From contig NC_092576.1 in assembly GCF_037975245.1 (NCBI RefSeq), positions 31,350,611 through 31,414,610 on the forward strand: a DNA stretch of 64,000 nt. Reading direction: 5' to 3'. The position numbers and the translations under genes were made by a program. Shown here piece by piece: positions 24,674 to 37,705 of the stretch. The notes under the pieces are model-generated. The model did not search any database and had not been told where the DNA came from. It saw only the letters and a list, made by a program, of their open reading frames with translations. The number at the start of each line of letters is the position of its first letter. Positions within the stretch are counted from its first letter, which is position 1. Source of the stretch: Apostichopus japonicus (Eukaryota > Echinodermata > Holothuroidea > Aspidochirotida > Stichopodidae).

Positions 24674-27316
24674 GTGAGTATTACAATGAGTACTGTATTA
24701 AGACGTATCTGTACAACACACTGATATACTGTAGTATCCTTCCAATCACCCAGATAAATTCATGACAAATACACGGCAACATAAATTATCTACAGGTTTA
24801 TTCCGGTTATTATTCGAATTCATTTATTATTGGTATATGAACGGTTGTAATTATTGGAATAGACAGCTGAAGTATTTACCGGTGTTAATAGATTGTGACT
24901 ATGATACACGTAACATATACTTTGGTTCATATGTTTATTGTATCTGAAAATCAAACATTTACACAACCGATCCGTTAATGGAGGCAAAAAAGTATGTGTG
25001 TAACATAGTTTAATAGCCTTTCTATATACGAAACGGAATGTCACGATAGCCATGCATTGTAATGACGATGTCATTGGTATTTGATTACATACTTGTGCTT
25101 TTGGTTTTGTTTTTAATAATAGTTGTGTTTTTATACATATATTTCTTCCAGCCATTAACCGATTTTGTTAACAGGTGTGTATCACATAACTTCTACATAG
25201 AAGCCAGTTTGAAGATGAACAGCTCACCAACTAGCGTCAACCTACACTGCTACTTTACGCAGAATCTTAACGTTAGGCAATGAATTGCCAATAATATTCC
25301 AGATTGTAATAAATTCTTAAAATAAAACAATTATATAAATATACAGGGTTGTGAGCCACTTCTAAGGGTAAACGTGTCGGAATGGAAAACGAAACGGAAT
25401 CTTTATCATCTTTCTATAAAAAAAAAGCTGTTACGAAACTGATGGTGAACGAAGTACACGAGTGGGTTTTGTACACTATGTCAGATAGTATAACATTTAT
25501 GAACAGGTTGTTATTATTTTCGAAAAATAACAACAACTGTGTCGGCTAAGCAGGTGTAATTCATTTCCCCCCACAAATTTCGATCTAATCTAGTGCATCA
25601 AGTGTTTCTATATTTGAATATGAAAGATAGTTCGACGATAGGTTCAGGTTTCCGTCGAAACTTCGTTACTATATGTAATCGCCTGTTGCGCGAGTCATCC
25701 TTTTTGGGCGTACTAAATTGCTTGAACAACCTTCATATAGCGTATTGTTGTCAGCAAGTGCGATATGATTATATTTATAAATGTGTGTGGTGTGTATGAG
25801 ATGATTAAAATAGTTTGTGTCAAGGGCTCGGAAGTTGGATTTTATCAAACAGCAAAATTACCCCTGATGCCGAATGAAGTGTGTTAAAGGGATAACGAAT
25901 GGAAATACCATGATTTCTTTGTTGGTTCTCAAGTTTGTTAATTTAAGAGTTACTGCTCATTGATGTTTCCGGAACACTAGAGGTTTAATCCATAGTGACC
26001 AAACATGTTACTGAATTTTCTTATCACAATGAACTGAGAATGGTTAAAAAACACATTACGTTGGCAGTACCGCGGATCACGTCACATGATACGTGCTCTA
26101 ACTTTATAGTAACAAGTCGTCGAATCCGATGCCAATGGAAGCCTTGATATAATATTCATTATGTAGTTCATGCCTCAAGTTGACGAAATGTATTCCCCAA
26201 ATACTCGTTATACAAATAACAAAATCTGCAAAAGACTGTGTAAAGATATACCGTGATTCTTTTTATTGTCATATAAGGTAGATTGGCATCACTATAATAT
26301 AGCAAAGGTTTGTGTTTGCTGATCAATGAAAAAGTAAAAGTGTTCCAGAGGACTAGGGCGAGCCTTAATTCTTTTAAATCATAGAAAAATACTTTTCGTA
26401 TAAAATTATGAAACTGCAATGAATTAGATTCTTTCGCTGAAAACTTAACGAGATAAATCAAGTAGGGTTTAGCCATTTTTTATTTGAAATAGCATACATG
26501 TACATATATGTAGGCAAAAAACAACAAGTCTCCTTGGCAAATGTTCCTTGTGAATGGAAAGGTTGTTATTGCAAATGTCTTGGCATGGACATTCAGTTAT
26601 CCAACATTTTATTTTCTAACAAATATTTCTTCTTCTTTCTTAAAGAAGTATGTTTAAACATGATAGTTGAGAAACGTATATGTCCATTCGTGTTGAGTTA
26701 ATAGAAAAAAAAATCACATTGTTTACAGTGATAAGAGAACTTACGAAAGACTGGTAAACATAAATGAGGAGAAAGACAGTACTACTGTAAATAACAGAAA
26801 GAAGTAAAGCGATTTATAATACGATAACTTTGAAATGAAATGTACATAACAAGTTACACAAAATAAATTGGACAATTTCATATATATTTAAAGAAATTTA
26901 GGTGTTAAATATAACTTAACCCCTCCACCCCCCCCCCCCCCCAAAAAAAGGAAGCTTATACCAACTTCAATGCTTCCCTGTAGGTTAATTATTTGGTGCT
27001 GGTTCACTCTCTTACTTGTAATATGATGGCTACTATTGGACATTGTTTTGTTTTGCTTAATATGTGTAATTTAGTAAGGTGTGCAATATTCGACCGGTTC
27101 TTCCATTTAAAATATAATCATACATGTATACTGATATCCAATTGAACTGGTATGACCTATGTATATTTCATTGTATTCCCTTGAAGGTGCATAACAACCA
27201 AGCGATATTTAGTGTAAAAATATTCTTATTTTCAATCCTTTTCAATAGTAATGTTCAATAAGTTTAACAAAGATATGTTGTTTTTTTGCTTGCAATTCTT
27301 TATTTCTACTTAAAAG
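24674..27316. other. Intron A2-B2, duplicated in unit 3
   Basis: Stretches throughout match intron A3-B3 (32037-35131). Examples are the sequences before ACATAAATTATCTACA, the CTGATGCCGAAT(G/A)AAGTGTG segment, and the C-run at about 26920-26942 matching 34621-34640. No coding function is seen. Confidence 0.7.
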
Positions 27317-27393
27317 GTTCGGTGGCTGTCTGTTGCCTCTCACCTTCTCTTCGGAGTCAATTCCTGCAGAGCTGCAATCTAGAAACATTAAAG
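27317..27393 (+). CDS. Exon B2 of module gene
   Basis: 77 nt, acceptor CTTAAAAG, donor GTATGTC. With the 2 nt from A2 it gives E-FGGCLLPLTFSSESIPAEL and then QSRNIK. This is the reference B exon; together with the end of A2 it forms LEELEFGGCLLP, the most LRR-like part of the module. Confidence 0.85.
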
Positions 27394-28108
27394 GTATGTC
27401 TATATCTTCAAATATAGTCAGTGATTATTTATTATTTTAGTTTATGAGGACTCCTCACATTCGTCCTTGTCACCGAAAAATCCTGTAATTTTTTGTTCAG
27501 CCGTTAATTTAGCATATTGTTTTTCTTTAAATTAGAAAATGTCTCATATTGACTAAGATGATAGTAACGGAAGTTGCTCCGCATTTGTAAAAGTAGCAAT
27601 TATGTGTCCATTGTCTGATTCAAAAGCAACGCCACGCGTGCACTGTGAATTATCATAACACTTGGGTGATACACCATCATTGACAGTTTATATCAAAGCC
27701 AGATTTTACGCATTCATACAAGTAAATTCACTGTGGCCGATTGGTACGGACTTCAGTCTGTGACACAAAAGTCCGGTGTCCGATTCCTACCATCTCCTGA
27801 TGAGTCCCAAGAGTACGAACCGGTCATGAAGTGGGATTTTTCTGGTGTGTTAGATATTTATATAGTTAATATGTATCTGTCATGCACATGCATCTGGTGT
27901 TCCTCTTTATATATACATGCGTGTGCGTGTATGTGTGAGTGTGTGTGTATATACATATAAGGAAGAATGAATTTCATGTCAGTTCCACAAACACATCTAT
28001 TCCTTTCTTACTTCAATTGTTTTAACATTGTTTTCTGTAGATGAATATTTTCGTATTTTATGTGTCATTGTTAAATCTCTTACACTTTTTACATTTCTGT
28101 CGTCTTAG
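27394..28108. other. Intron B2-C2
   Basis: Matches intron B3-C3 closely apart from a tandem duplication there. It carries the tRNA-like stretch listed at 27728-27795 and a short TGTGCGTGTATGTG run near 27920. Confidence 0.6.
27728..27795 (+). repeat. tRNA-like (pol III box) sequence
   Basis: TGGCCGATTGG (27733-27743) fits an A box and GGTGTCCGATTCC (27775-27787) fits a B box, at tRNA-like spacing. Copies occur at about 35525-35585 and 35835-35895 because the host intron was duplicated. It is probably a degenerate tRNA-derived SINE head; a proper cloverleaf was not demonstrated. Confidence 0.35.
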
Positions 28109-28161
28109 TGTCCTGGAGTAAATACGGCTACAGTCTGAATCTTCAGTCCGGTCTTTGGGAG
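28109..28161 (+). CDS. Exon C2 of module gene
   Basis: 53 nt, acceptor GTCGTCTTAG, donor GTATAT. It encodes VSWSKYGYSLNLQSGLWE with the split first codon from B2 and ends in phase 0. Two tryptophans flank a short strand-like stretch (YSLNLQ). Confidence 0.85.
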
Positions 28162-29878
28162 GTATATTTTGTATTTAGAGTTTGGGTTTATTGTTGTATT
28201 TACTTTGTCAACCATGAAATAGCCAAGTGTCACTACAAGCACATTTGGTTCTTACAAAGAGGAACAAAAAAGGGTTCCATATAAATAGTATTTTGGCCCC
28301 ACAGTCAATACCTTTGGGTTGAATATTGTTATTAAAGCAAAACCATTATCATAAGTACAAGATGTAAGTATTGACAATAAATTACGAGTATATCATGCTC
28401 AGATTCCTACAGAAATTATCCCCAGAAATGTATTGGTCATGGCACATAACCAATACATTATGATGTTTGAGAAGCACAACATAAAATCATTCATAAAACC
28501 ATTCCCTTCCAACAACATCCTCGCTACAATATGTGTATATGTGCGGAGACTGCTAATAAACTTGCATATTTTCATGTCTTAAATACAGTGTAAAGACCGT
28601 TCTCGATTTGCCTTCTTCTATTGTCGATATAAACCAGTTCTGCAAATAACATTGAATAGTATTTGCTTTATTTTCAAAATGATTATAGAAATATATATGA
28701 TTAAAAAATACACGCAAGCGAAAGCAATGACCACTTTTCATTTTGCGAACATTTCTTGGTAGAATACATGTTATAACTGATAGACAATTTGTTCGCTGAA
28801 AAAACCTGGAAGGGCGTCTTCGTTTGATAAATTGTAGTCTTAATCTTAAGATTTGTAAAATTTGACAACCAAACAAATAAACAGCTTAAACTGAAGTTAA
28901 TTGTGGTCGTTGAAATAATCTTACAGAACAACACGTGAATAAACACCCAACCCCCATCCCATCCGTCTAGCTGTTGGAAAATATTACAATTCTTTTACAG
29001 ATTTGGTGTTTACAGGTGTGATGTGGATACCGAAATTTGCCAATTTAGAATCTGACGAGCTGCTTTAAAGAAAGCAGTGTAGATAATATAATGAAAGACC
29101 AAATTATTTTCGAAAACTTGACATTCTTAAACTTGTTGTAGTATAACACACATTCAACCATTACAGTATAAACAGAAATGGAAATCACATTACAAAGTAA
29201 CAACAACTGTCACAACGTGTATCACATATTGCAGAAATAACATAATTACAGGGAGCACGGTCATGAACCCGTCGGTAAGGACACGTTATTCAACTGTGGT
29301 TTTAAATAGGTATTAATAGTTTTTTGAGGTTTGTGTACTTGGTTTATATAGATTTGGACCTCGTTTCCCTAATTGAACAATGGACTTTGTTAAATCGGTT
29401 AAAGAATCTAACCTTTAAAATGTAGTTCATTTTTGCTTAACTGATTACAACAAATGAATGCACAGAATCATCAATAATTTGTCATTATATCATCTTCTGT
29501 AAAATATTGTTTTTGTTTTTTAATATACAAAAAAGTTTGGCAAACCACAAGAAGTTAATTTTTCAATACATTAGCCATTTCAACTTTCAAATTCAAATTT
29601 CAACTTGTGTTTTTGCCATAATATATGGAATGTGTAATAAATATATAAACAAAATGGCTCATAAGTAGAAAGCTTAATTAAACGATTGAAAATTTTCGTT
29701 ATGTTAACCTATACTCGACAAAACTATTCTGAGAGATATTTTGGGGATATATTTGTTATTTTCGGAACCATTCGAAGTAAGTATCTAGAGTCAGACTTAT
29801 GAAGTACATCTAATACTATTTAGTAGAGTACAATTAAGATTTATTTCAGCTTACATTATATTTATTTTATACCATCAG
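28162..29878. other. Intron C2-D2
   Basis: Homologous to intron C3-D3. Unit 2 keeps about 28880-29150, which is missing from unit 3, and a short segment near 29250-29280 that unit 3 also lacks. Nothing else is recognised. Confidence 0.6.
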
Positions 29879-29998
29879 GTTGATGATGTAGATCCAGTTA
29901 AGCGTCTATGCACAGAGAAGGTGGATATTCACTGCAATGACAGTGAGTTACTACAGAGATGTACTATAAAGCTTCTGGAGAACGCATCTTACCATGAC
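29879..29998 (+). CDS. Exon D2 of module gene
   Basis: 120 nt, acceptor TACCATCAG, donor GTAAGTC, phase 0-0. It encodes VDDVDPVKRLCTEKVDIHCN, then SELLQRCTIKLLENASYHD. The second half is probably helical and closes the 152-residue module 2. Confidence 0.85.
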
Positions 29999-31830
29999 GT
30001 AAGTCAGTAACTGTGGCACGCCGTTTGTACAACATAACAACTATGCTTTTTTTGTTAAAATAACAGGAAGGCTTTATATAGCGCGTATTTCTTTGTCAAT
30101 GTACATTATAACCAATTTCCGCAAAGAACAGGTTGTTTTGGATGTAACAATACCATTACACCGTAAATAAAGATTAACCAATTGTCGTAGTATAACATTT
30201 GGCTATAGGTTATAATTACAAACCGTTCATTATGAAAAACTGTCTTTAACGGAGAGAATAATGAGTTTATATCCATTATTAAACCGTAAAGAACTGCCTT
30301 CGATTTATGTATATAATGCCGAACATTGATACTCTCGATTGTATTATATATAGCATACAGAGACAAAAAAATCAGAGACAATACTGCTATTAATCTACAG
30401 TAGATGCACTGTAAGCATCGTGATTTTTAATGATGAAAAGTCTAAATAGTTTTTATTAAACGTCAATATAAAAACTCATATCAAGAAAGAAAAGTAACAT
30501 GTAGATTTAATTATGAAAAAGTGGATTTAAACTGTGGATAGTTTTCAACATATACTGTCGAAACAACGGCGTGTGCAGCGAAATTTAGCAGAACTTAAAA
30601 CTACAATAGAACAAAAAAGAGAAGCAGCAGCTCATATAAAGTTTCGGTAAAAGGGTCATCTGCTCAAACATAGTTGAAGTTTGAAGTTGAGAAGTTGAAA
30701 TCGTTGAAAGCAATGAGGAACAAGTATAATCGTCGATATAGAAGATTTCAATGTAAGTTTAAGCTAAACTATATTTTCGATCCCTTTACATTTAATACTT
30801 AAGGTTTGAATCATTCTGTTTTTGTATAGCTTTTACCGTTCATATGTTTAGGTCGTCATTTCTATGCTCTAATTATACTTGTATATTAAGGTAATACCTA
30901 TTAGGAAAGGTTAAGTGAGATGAATGATCAAAATTTGTTCTTTGCAATGGAAGTTGTAGCCTGTAATTTCGTATCTGCCGTTTTTTAAGGGCTTCAAAAG
31001 AAGCTGCATTTTTTGGCGGAATACGGTTATTCGGGCCATTGGCTCATGGGCGCGTTTGTTCTGTGTCGGAAAACCGCGGGAGTGACTGGGATTAGGGGTT
31101 ATTGGGATATAAAATAAATTAGTTCGATATAATTGGGAAACTGATAGGCTGCAATGATATGATAATTGGCAGCCCCAAAAAATTGTTTAATAACTTTGTT
31201 TCTTACCTATCGATTGCTTTACAAACCACTATACTTTCAATATCAATGTTTGTTAGCAATATTTTAGCTTCCTGGAAATCGTCATAATAAATCTAAAATC
31301 ATAAAATATTCTTGTAGGATATATCTTGACTAAACTTATTTCAGTGAAACTGAATGACCCGACCTTACGCAATGATACATTTCTTCATGCTAGTGTCTCC
31401 ATGAACTACACCAAACGTATATTTAGTTAACTTATTTCAAGAAAATATGAATGATATTAATTCAATCATTTATAAATTAATGGTCCGTATTTGGTTCGTA
31501 TTTTAATCGTTACGACGATCAAGTTTCTGATTTAAATTGTATATTACCATGTGTAATTGCCATTACGTGTGCTTTGTGAGCTAGTACTGTAACGTTTCCA
31601 AAGTTACTTTCATTTAGCCATATTTTGGTATCTTCTCGAATTGGCTCAGTTTAGAAAATGTCGTTCCATCGTGATGATTTGCGGAGGGTTTGCATTATTT
31701 ATGAAATAGACAGGCATACCATAAGAGTTGGTATCGGCCAGTGAATAATATTAATATGAATGCATAATTAATATAATATTGAGCATAAAACTAATTTAAA
31801 TATCATATACAAGCTCTTTTCTTCATTCAG
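29999..31830. other. Intron D2-A3
   Basis: At about 30555-30760 two short open stretches read RRVQRNLAELKTTIEQKREA and then EVEKLKSLKAMRNKYNRRYR after a stop and a frame change. They look like decayed coiled-coil coding sequence, perhaps from a mobile element. The rest is AT-rich with nothing recognised. Confidence 0.35.
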
Positions 31831-32036
31831 ATTCCCATCTCTGGTCTGTATCTGAAAGAGTCCTTCAGTAAGATTGATGCTGGTAACGTCATCCTACATT
31901 CAGGTCTACGTCTGTCATGTCCTGTATCAGTAGAGAAGGTAGTGATAGATACAAGGAGAAGAAGAGAAATGACAGAGACAGAGGTTGTTGACATATTGAT
32001 GTTTGTACAACAGTCACATATGTTGAAGGAGTTAGA
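31831..32036 (+). CDS. Exon A3 of module gene
   Basis: 206 nt, acceptor CTTCATTCAG, donor GTGAGT. It reads IPISGLYLKESFSKIDAGNV, SGLRLSCPVSVEKVVIDTRR and REMTETEVVDILMFVQQSH. The EEG of A2 has become RRR here, a charge reversal in an otherwise conserved exon. Codon frame is intact. Confidence 0.85.
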
Positions 32037-35000
32037 GTGAGTATTACAATGAATAATGTATCTGTACAACACATTCATAGAGAGTATAGTATCCTTACAA
32101 TCACACAGATAACTCCAGGATTATAACACGGCAACATAAATTATCTACAAGTCTATTCAGGTTATTATTCGATTTCATTTAGTATATGGGGAGTTGTACG
32201 TTTGTAATTATTGGAATAGAAAGATGAAGTATTTAGCAGTGTTAATAAAGTGTCACTATGATATATGTAACATATACTTTGGTTGGTATGTTTATGGTAT
32301 CTGAAAATCAAACATTTACACAACCGATCCGTTAATTAAGGTAAAACTGTATGTGTGTAATATAGTTAATAGCCTTTCTATATACAAAACGGAATGTCAC
32401 GATAGACATGCTTGTTAAGACGATGTCATTGGTATTTGATTACATACTTGGTGCTTTGGTTTTGTTGTTAAAATAAATACAATTACCAAAATATACGAAT
32501 TGTGAGCCACCTCTAAGGGTATACGTGTCGGAATGGAAAACGAAGCGGCATCTTTACCATGTTTCTAATAAAAAAGATTATTGGTGTTACGAAACTGATT
32601 GTGATGATGTAGACGGATGGGTTTTGTACCCTATGTGAGATTGTATAACATTTGCGAACAAGATTTTTTTGGAAAATAAGAACAACTGTGTCGGCTACTC
32701 AGTTGTAATTAATTTTGTGCACAAAATTCGTGCATCAACTGTTATATATATATAATAATAAAGATATTTTGACGATACGTTCAGGATTCCGTATAAACTT
32801 TGTAACTATAACATAACCACCCGTTGCGTGAGTCGTCGTTTTGGGGTGTACCAAGATTGAGCAAAGATCATTCAAATAGCTGCAAAGCATATCGTTGTCA
32901 GTAGGTGTGATATGGATGTGTAAATGTATGTGGTGTGCATGCGATTATTATAATAGTTTGTGTCAAGGGTGCGAAAGTAGAGGATTTTAGCAAACAGCAA
33001 AATTTCCTCCTGATGCCGAATAAAGTGTGTTAAAGGGGATAACGGTTGAAAATAACATGATTTGCTCTGTGGTTCTATTGGTTGTTAATTCAAGCGTTAC
33101 TGCTCTCTGATGTTTCCGGAATACTAAGGGTTTAATCCATTTTGACCAAACATGTTACTGCATTTCCATTCCCAAGTAATTCCAGAGTTGCTATTTATCG
33201 TTTACACAATCGAAAGAATCTAGTACATCAGACTTTACGCAATGTACATTGATATAATTGATTCCAACTGTCCTATAGTTAGAGGAGAAAACATGTAAAA
33301 AATAAGAATATTCAAGTAAAAATAAAAATGACGACTTCAACATCAGAAAGGTAAAATTCATACAATATCAGTAGAAGGTAAACTGTTTCTTTTAAAACGA
33401 TTTGAACATATTTAATCCCCGGGATATACATGCAGTTTTTAGCAATGTACGGTAGCCTCAACAGATTGCGATGGATTATTGTCATGGCCAGATCCACAAC
33501 TATGGCGTAATTAACTTCGCCGTGAGCAGAATTAAACTTCGCTGCAGAATACGTGGGTGGGATTACAGCTCTCGTAGGCTGATTCTCTACTAAAGTCGAC
33601 TGAATATATCATTGCACTAATGACATCAATTTTCAGTCAATAATGCCCTGACTAGCTGGGGTCCATTCAGATCATACCTTTTCTGACAAAAATGTTGTCA
33701 ATCCCAAACCATTATTACCATCCTAATTTTAAATCTTGATTGACTGTAAAATATTGCATATAGAAATATCGTTATGTTGCTTACGAAACGTGTATCACAA
33801 TGAACCGAAAGGGTTATAAAACACATTACATTAGAAGTACTGTGGAATACGTCACGAGTCTAGATTTTTGTAATATATGTCCATCGAATTCGATGCCAAT
33901 GGAATCCCCAATTTAATATTCACTATGTCGTTAATGCCATGTTATACAAACAACAAAATAGGCAACGAGTTGTGTAATGATAATAGCGTGATTCTTTAAA
34001 TTCTCCTATAAGGTAACGTGTGTTGGCATTACTACAATGAATCAAAATGTGATTCTTCTTGATATCAAAGGTTTGTGTTCACCGAGCAATGAAAAAGAAA
34101 AAGTGTTTTGAGAGCACAAGAGCGAGCCTTAAGCCAGTCAAATCATGGATCACGATTTTGAGTGTAAAATTATGAAACTGCGCTGAAAACTTAAAGTGAT
34201 ACATCAAGTAGTGCTTAGCCATTGAGTATTGGAAACAACATGTACTTTTTAAACGTTCCTCGTAAATGGAAAGGTTATGATTCCGATTGTCTTGGATTGG
34301 ACATTCAGTTACCCAACATTTGATTTTCTAAAGAAATATTTCATTCTCTTTCTTAAAGAAGTATGTTTAACATGAATATTGAGAAACGTTTATGTCCATT
34401 CGTGTTGAGTTAAAAGAAAAACAGAATCATATTGTTTACATTGCGAAGAAAACTTATGATATACTGGTAAACAAAAATGAGAAGGAATACATTACTACTG
34501 TAAAGAACAGAGAGAAGTAAAGTGATGTATAACACGATAAAATGTACATAACAAGTCACAAAACATAAATTGAGCAATTTATATCTATTTAAAGAAATGT
34601 AGGTGTTAAATATAACATTACCCCCCCTCCCCCCCCTTCTCCCCGTTGTAGCTTTCACCGACTCCAGTGCTTCCGTTTTGGTGATTTGTTTGACACTGGT
34701 TCAATCTCTCACTTGAAAACTGTTGGTTACTATTAGACAGCGTTTTTTGGGCATAATGTGTGTAATTTAGTAAATTATGAGATATTCAACCCATTCTTAC
34801 CTTTAGAAACCTTCTAGCCCATTCATCTTATGGCGGTCTAAGATAACTATACATGTATACTGATCACTAATTGCACTGGTTAGACCCTGCGTGATGCTAT
34901 CTTGTATTGTTGAAAACAACCACCTAAGCATATTGCATTGTATTCTCTTAACGGTTAATACAAGCAATTATGTTAAATATAAGATTAATCTAAGTTTTAA

Positions 35001-35131
35001 TCAAATGTTTTCCTTTCCAATAGAAATGTTCAATAAGTTTAACAAAGATGTGTTGTAATGGTAGTGTTTCCGCTAGATTACTATACTAGTTTGCGAGATT
35101 TTGCTTGTTATTCTGCATTTCTACTACAAAG
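32037..35131. other. Intron A3-B3
   Basis: Paralogous to intron A2-B2 across much of its length. A segment unique to this unit lies at about 33170-33780, part of which recurs before 53000 in unit 4 (ACGGTAGCCTC(A/G)ACAGA and CAATAATGCCCTGACTAGCTGG-type words). No gene is seen. Confidence 0.6.
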
Positions 35132-35193
35132 GTTTGGTGGTTGTCTGCTGCCTCTAACCTTTTCGGAGTCAGTTCCTGCAGAAAACATTAAAG
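35132..35193 (+). CDS. Exon B3 of module gene, short variant
   Basis: 62 nt, acceptor CTACTACAAAG, donor GTATGTC. It reads FGGCLLPLTFSESVPAENIK, which is five codons fewer than B2 (one Ser and the LQSR region are lost). The change is in frame and phases are kept. Confidence 0.85.
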
Positions 35194-35392
35194 GTATGTC
35201 TATATCTTCAAATTTAGTCTGTGAATATTTAGTATTTAAGATTAACAGGACTCCTCACATTCGTCCTTGTCATCATACCATCCTGTTATTTTTTGTTCAG
35301 ACAATAGTTCATCATATCGTCTTCAAACTAGAAAATGTCTCACAGTGACTATGATGATAGTAACGGAAGTTGCCACACATTCGTAAAAGTAA

Positions 35393-36010
35393 CAAGTATG
35401 TAAGAATTGTCTGATTCAAGTGGAACGCCACGCGTGCACTCTGTATTATCATAACACTTGGGTGATACGCCATCATTGACAGTTATGAAAGCCAGATTTT
35501 ATGCATTCACACAAGTAAAGTCATTGTGGCCGATTGGTACGAACTTCAGTCTGTGACACAAAGGTCCAGTGTCCGATTCCTATCATCGCCTAATTATTTC
35601 CCAAATACGAAACTGGTCGCGAAGTGGGATTTTTCTGGTGTGTTGATATTTGATATTTATATATTTTAAATGTTACTGTCATACACATGCATCCGGTGTT
35701 GTCAAGTATGTAAGAATTGTCTGATTCAAGTGGAACGCCACGCGTGCACTCTGTATTATCATAACACTTGGGTGATACGCCATCATTGACAGTTATGAAA
35801 GCCAGATTTTATGCATTCACACAAGTAAAGTCATTGTGGCCGATTGGTACGAACTTCAGTCTGTGACACAAAGGTCCAGTGTCCGATTCCTATCATCGCC
35901 TAATTATTTCCCAAATACGAAACTGGTCGCGAAGTGGGATTTTTCTGGTGTGTTGATATTTGATATTTATATATTTTAAATGTTACTGTCATACACATGC
36001 ATCCGGTGTT
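35393..36010. repeat. Identical 308-bp tandem duplication in intron B3-C3
   Basis: 35393-35700 and 35703-36010 appear identical base for base, separated by GT. Both start CAAGTATGTAAGAATTG and end GCATCCGGTGTT. Unit 2 has a single copy. This is either a very recent duplication or an assembly error. Confidence 0.9.
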
Positions 36011-36201
36011 CCTCTTTACATGTACTGCATTTGTGTGTATACATACATATAAGGAAGAATGGATTTCATGCCAGTTCCACAAACACATCTATTCCTTTCT
36101 TACTTTTCTTGCTTTAACATAATTTTCTGTAGATGAATATTTTCGTATTATATGTGTCATTGTTCAATCTCTTACACAAGTTTACATTTCTGTCATCCTA
36201 G

Positions 36202-36254
36202 TGTCCTGGAGTAACTACGGATACAGTCTGGATCTTCAGTCCGGTCTTTGGGAG
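36202..36254 (+). CDS. Exon C3 of module gene
   Basis: 53 nt, acceptor GTCATCCTAG, donor GTATAT. It encodes VSWSNYGYSLDLQSGLWE, two substitutions from C2 (K to N, N to D). Phases are identical. Confidence 0.85.
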
Positions 36255-37594
36255 GTATATTTTGTATTTAGAGTTTGTCTGCTATTTTGGTTTATTGTTG
36301 TATCTACTTTGTCAACCATGAAATATCCAATTGTCACTACGAGCACATTTTGTTCGTACAAAGAGGAACGAAAAAAAGATTCCATATACATAGTAGTTTG
36401 ACCCAACACTCAAACACTGATAGATTATCACCCTTGGGTTGAATGTTTTTATTAGAGCAAAACTATTATCATATGTACAATATGTAAGTAGTGGCAATAA
36501 ATTACGAGTATATCATGCTCAGATTCCGACAGATATTATCCCATGAAACATATATTGGTCATGGTACATACATAGTGATGTTTGAGAAACACAACATAAA
36601 ATCATTTAAAAAACATTCTATTTGACAACATTCTTGCTACAATATGTGTACATGTACGGAGACTGCTAATGAACTTGCATGTTTCATGTCTTAAATACAG
36701 TGTAAAGACCGTTTTCGATTTGCCTTCTTCTATTTTCGATATAAAACAGTTCTGAAAATAACATTGAATAGTATTTGCTTTACTTTCAAAATGATTATAG
36801 AAATTTATTATTAAAAAATACACGCTAGCGAAAGCAACGACGATTCTTCTTTTTGCCAAAATTTCTTGGTAGAATACATGTTATAACTGATTGAAAATTC
36901 GTATAAACAAATATGGACATCACATTACAAAGTAACAATAACTGTCACAACGTGTATCACATATTGCAGAAATAACATAATTACAGGAAACAGTACTTCA
37001 ACTGTGGTTTAAAAATAGGTATAAATAGTTTTTGAGGTTTGTGTACTTGGTTTATATAGATTTGGACTTCGTTTCCCTAATTGAACAATGAACTTCGTTC
37101 AATCGGTTAAAGATTCTAACCTTTAAAATGGAGTTCCTTTTTGCTTAACTGATTACAACAAATGAATGCACGGAATCATCAATAATTTGTCATTATCTCA
37201 TCTTCTGTAAAATATTGTTTTGGCTTTTTAATATACCAAACAAATTTGGCAAAGCACAAGAAGTTAATTTTTTAAACACATTAGCCATTTCAAGAAGGAG
37301 GGAGTTGGAAAAACTGCAACTCTCATTTTTGCCATAATATATGGAATGTGTAATAAGTATATGAACAAAATGGCTTATAAAGAATAAAGTTTAAGTGAAA
37401 AATTGAATATTTTCTCTATGTTAACCTTTACTCGGCCAGTCTTCTCTGAGAGATACTTTGGGGAGATATTTGTTATTTTCGAAATCATTCGGAGTAAGCA
37501 TCTAGAGTGAGACATATGAAGTACATCTACTACTATTTAGTAGAAAACAATTAAAATGTATTTCAGCTAACATTATATTATTGTTTACCATCAG
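36255..37594. other. Intron C3-D3
   Basis: A shorter version of intron C2-D2; the two align with indels. A GAAGGAGGGAGTTGGAAAAA segment near 37295 is absent from unit 2. Nothing else. Confidence 0.6.
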
Positions 37595-37705
37595 GTTGAT
37601 GATGTAGATACAGTCAAGCGTCTATGCACAGAGAAAGTGGATTTTGACAGTGAGTTTCTACAGAGATATACTATAAAGCTTCTGGAGAACGCATCTAAGC
37701 ATGAA
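37595..37705 (+). CDS. Exon D3 of module gene, short variant
   Basis: 111 nt, acceptor TACCATCAG, donor GTAAGTC, phase 0-0. It encodes VDDVDTVKRLCTEKVDFDS, then EFLQRYTIKLLENASKHE, three codons fewer than D2 because IHCND is shortened. Confidence 0.85.
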
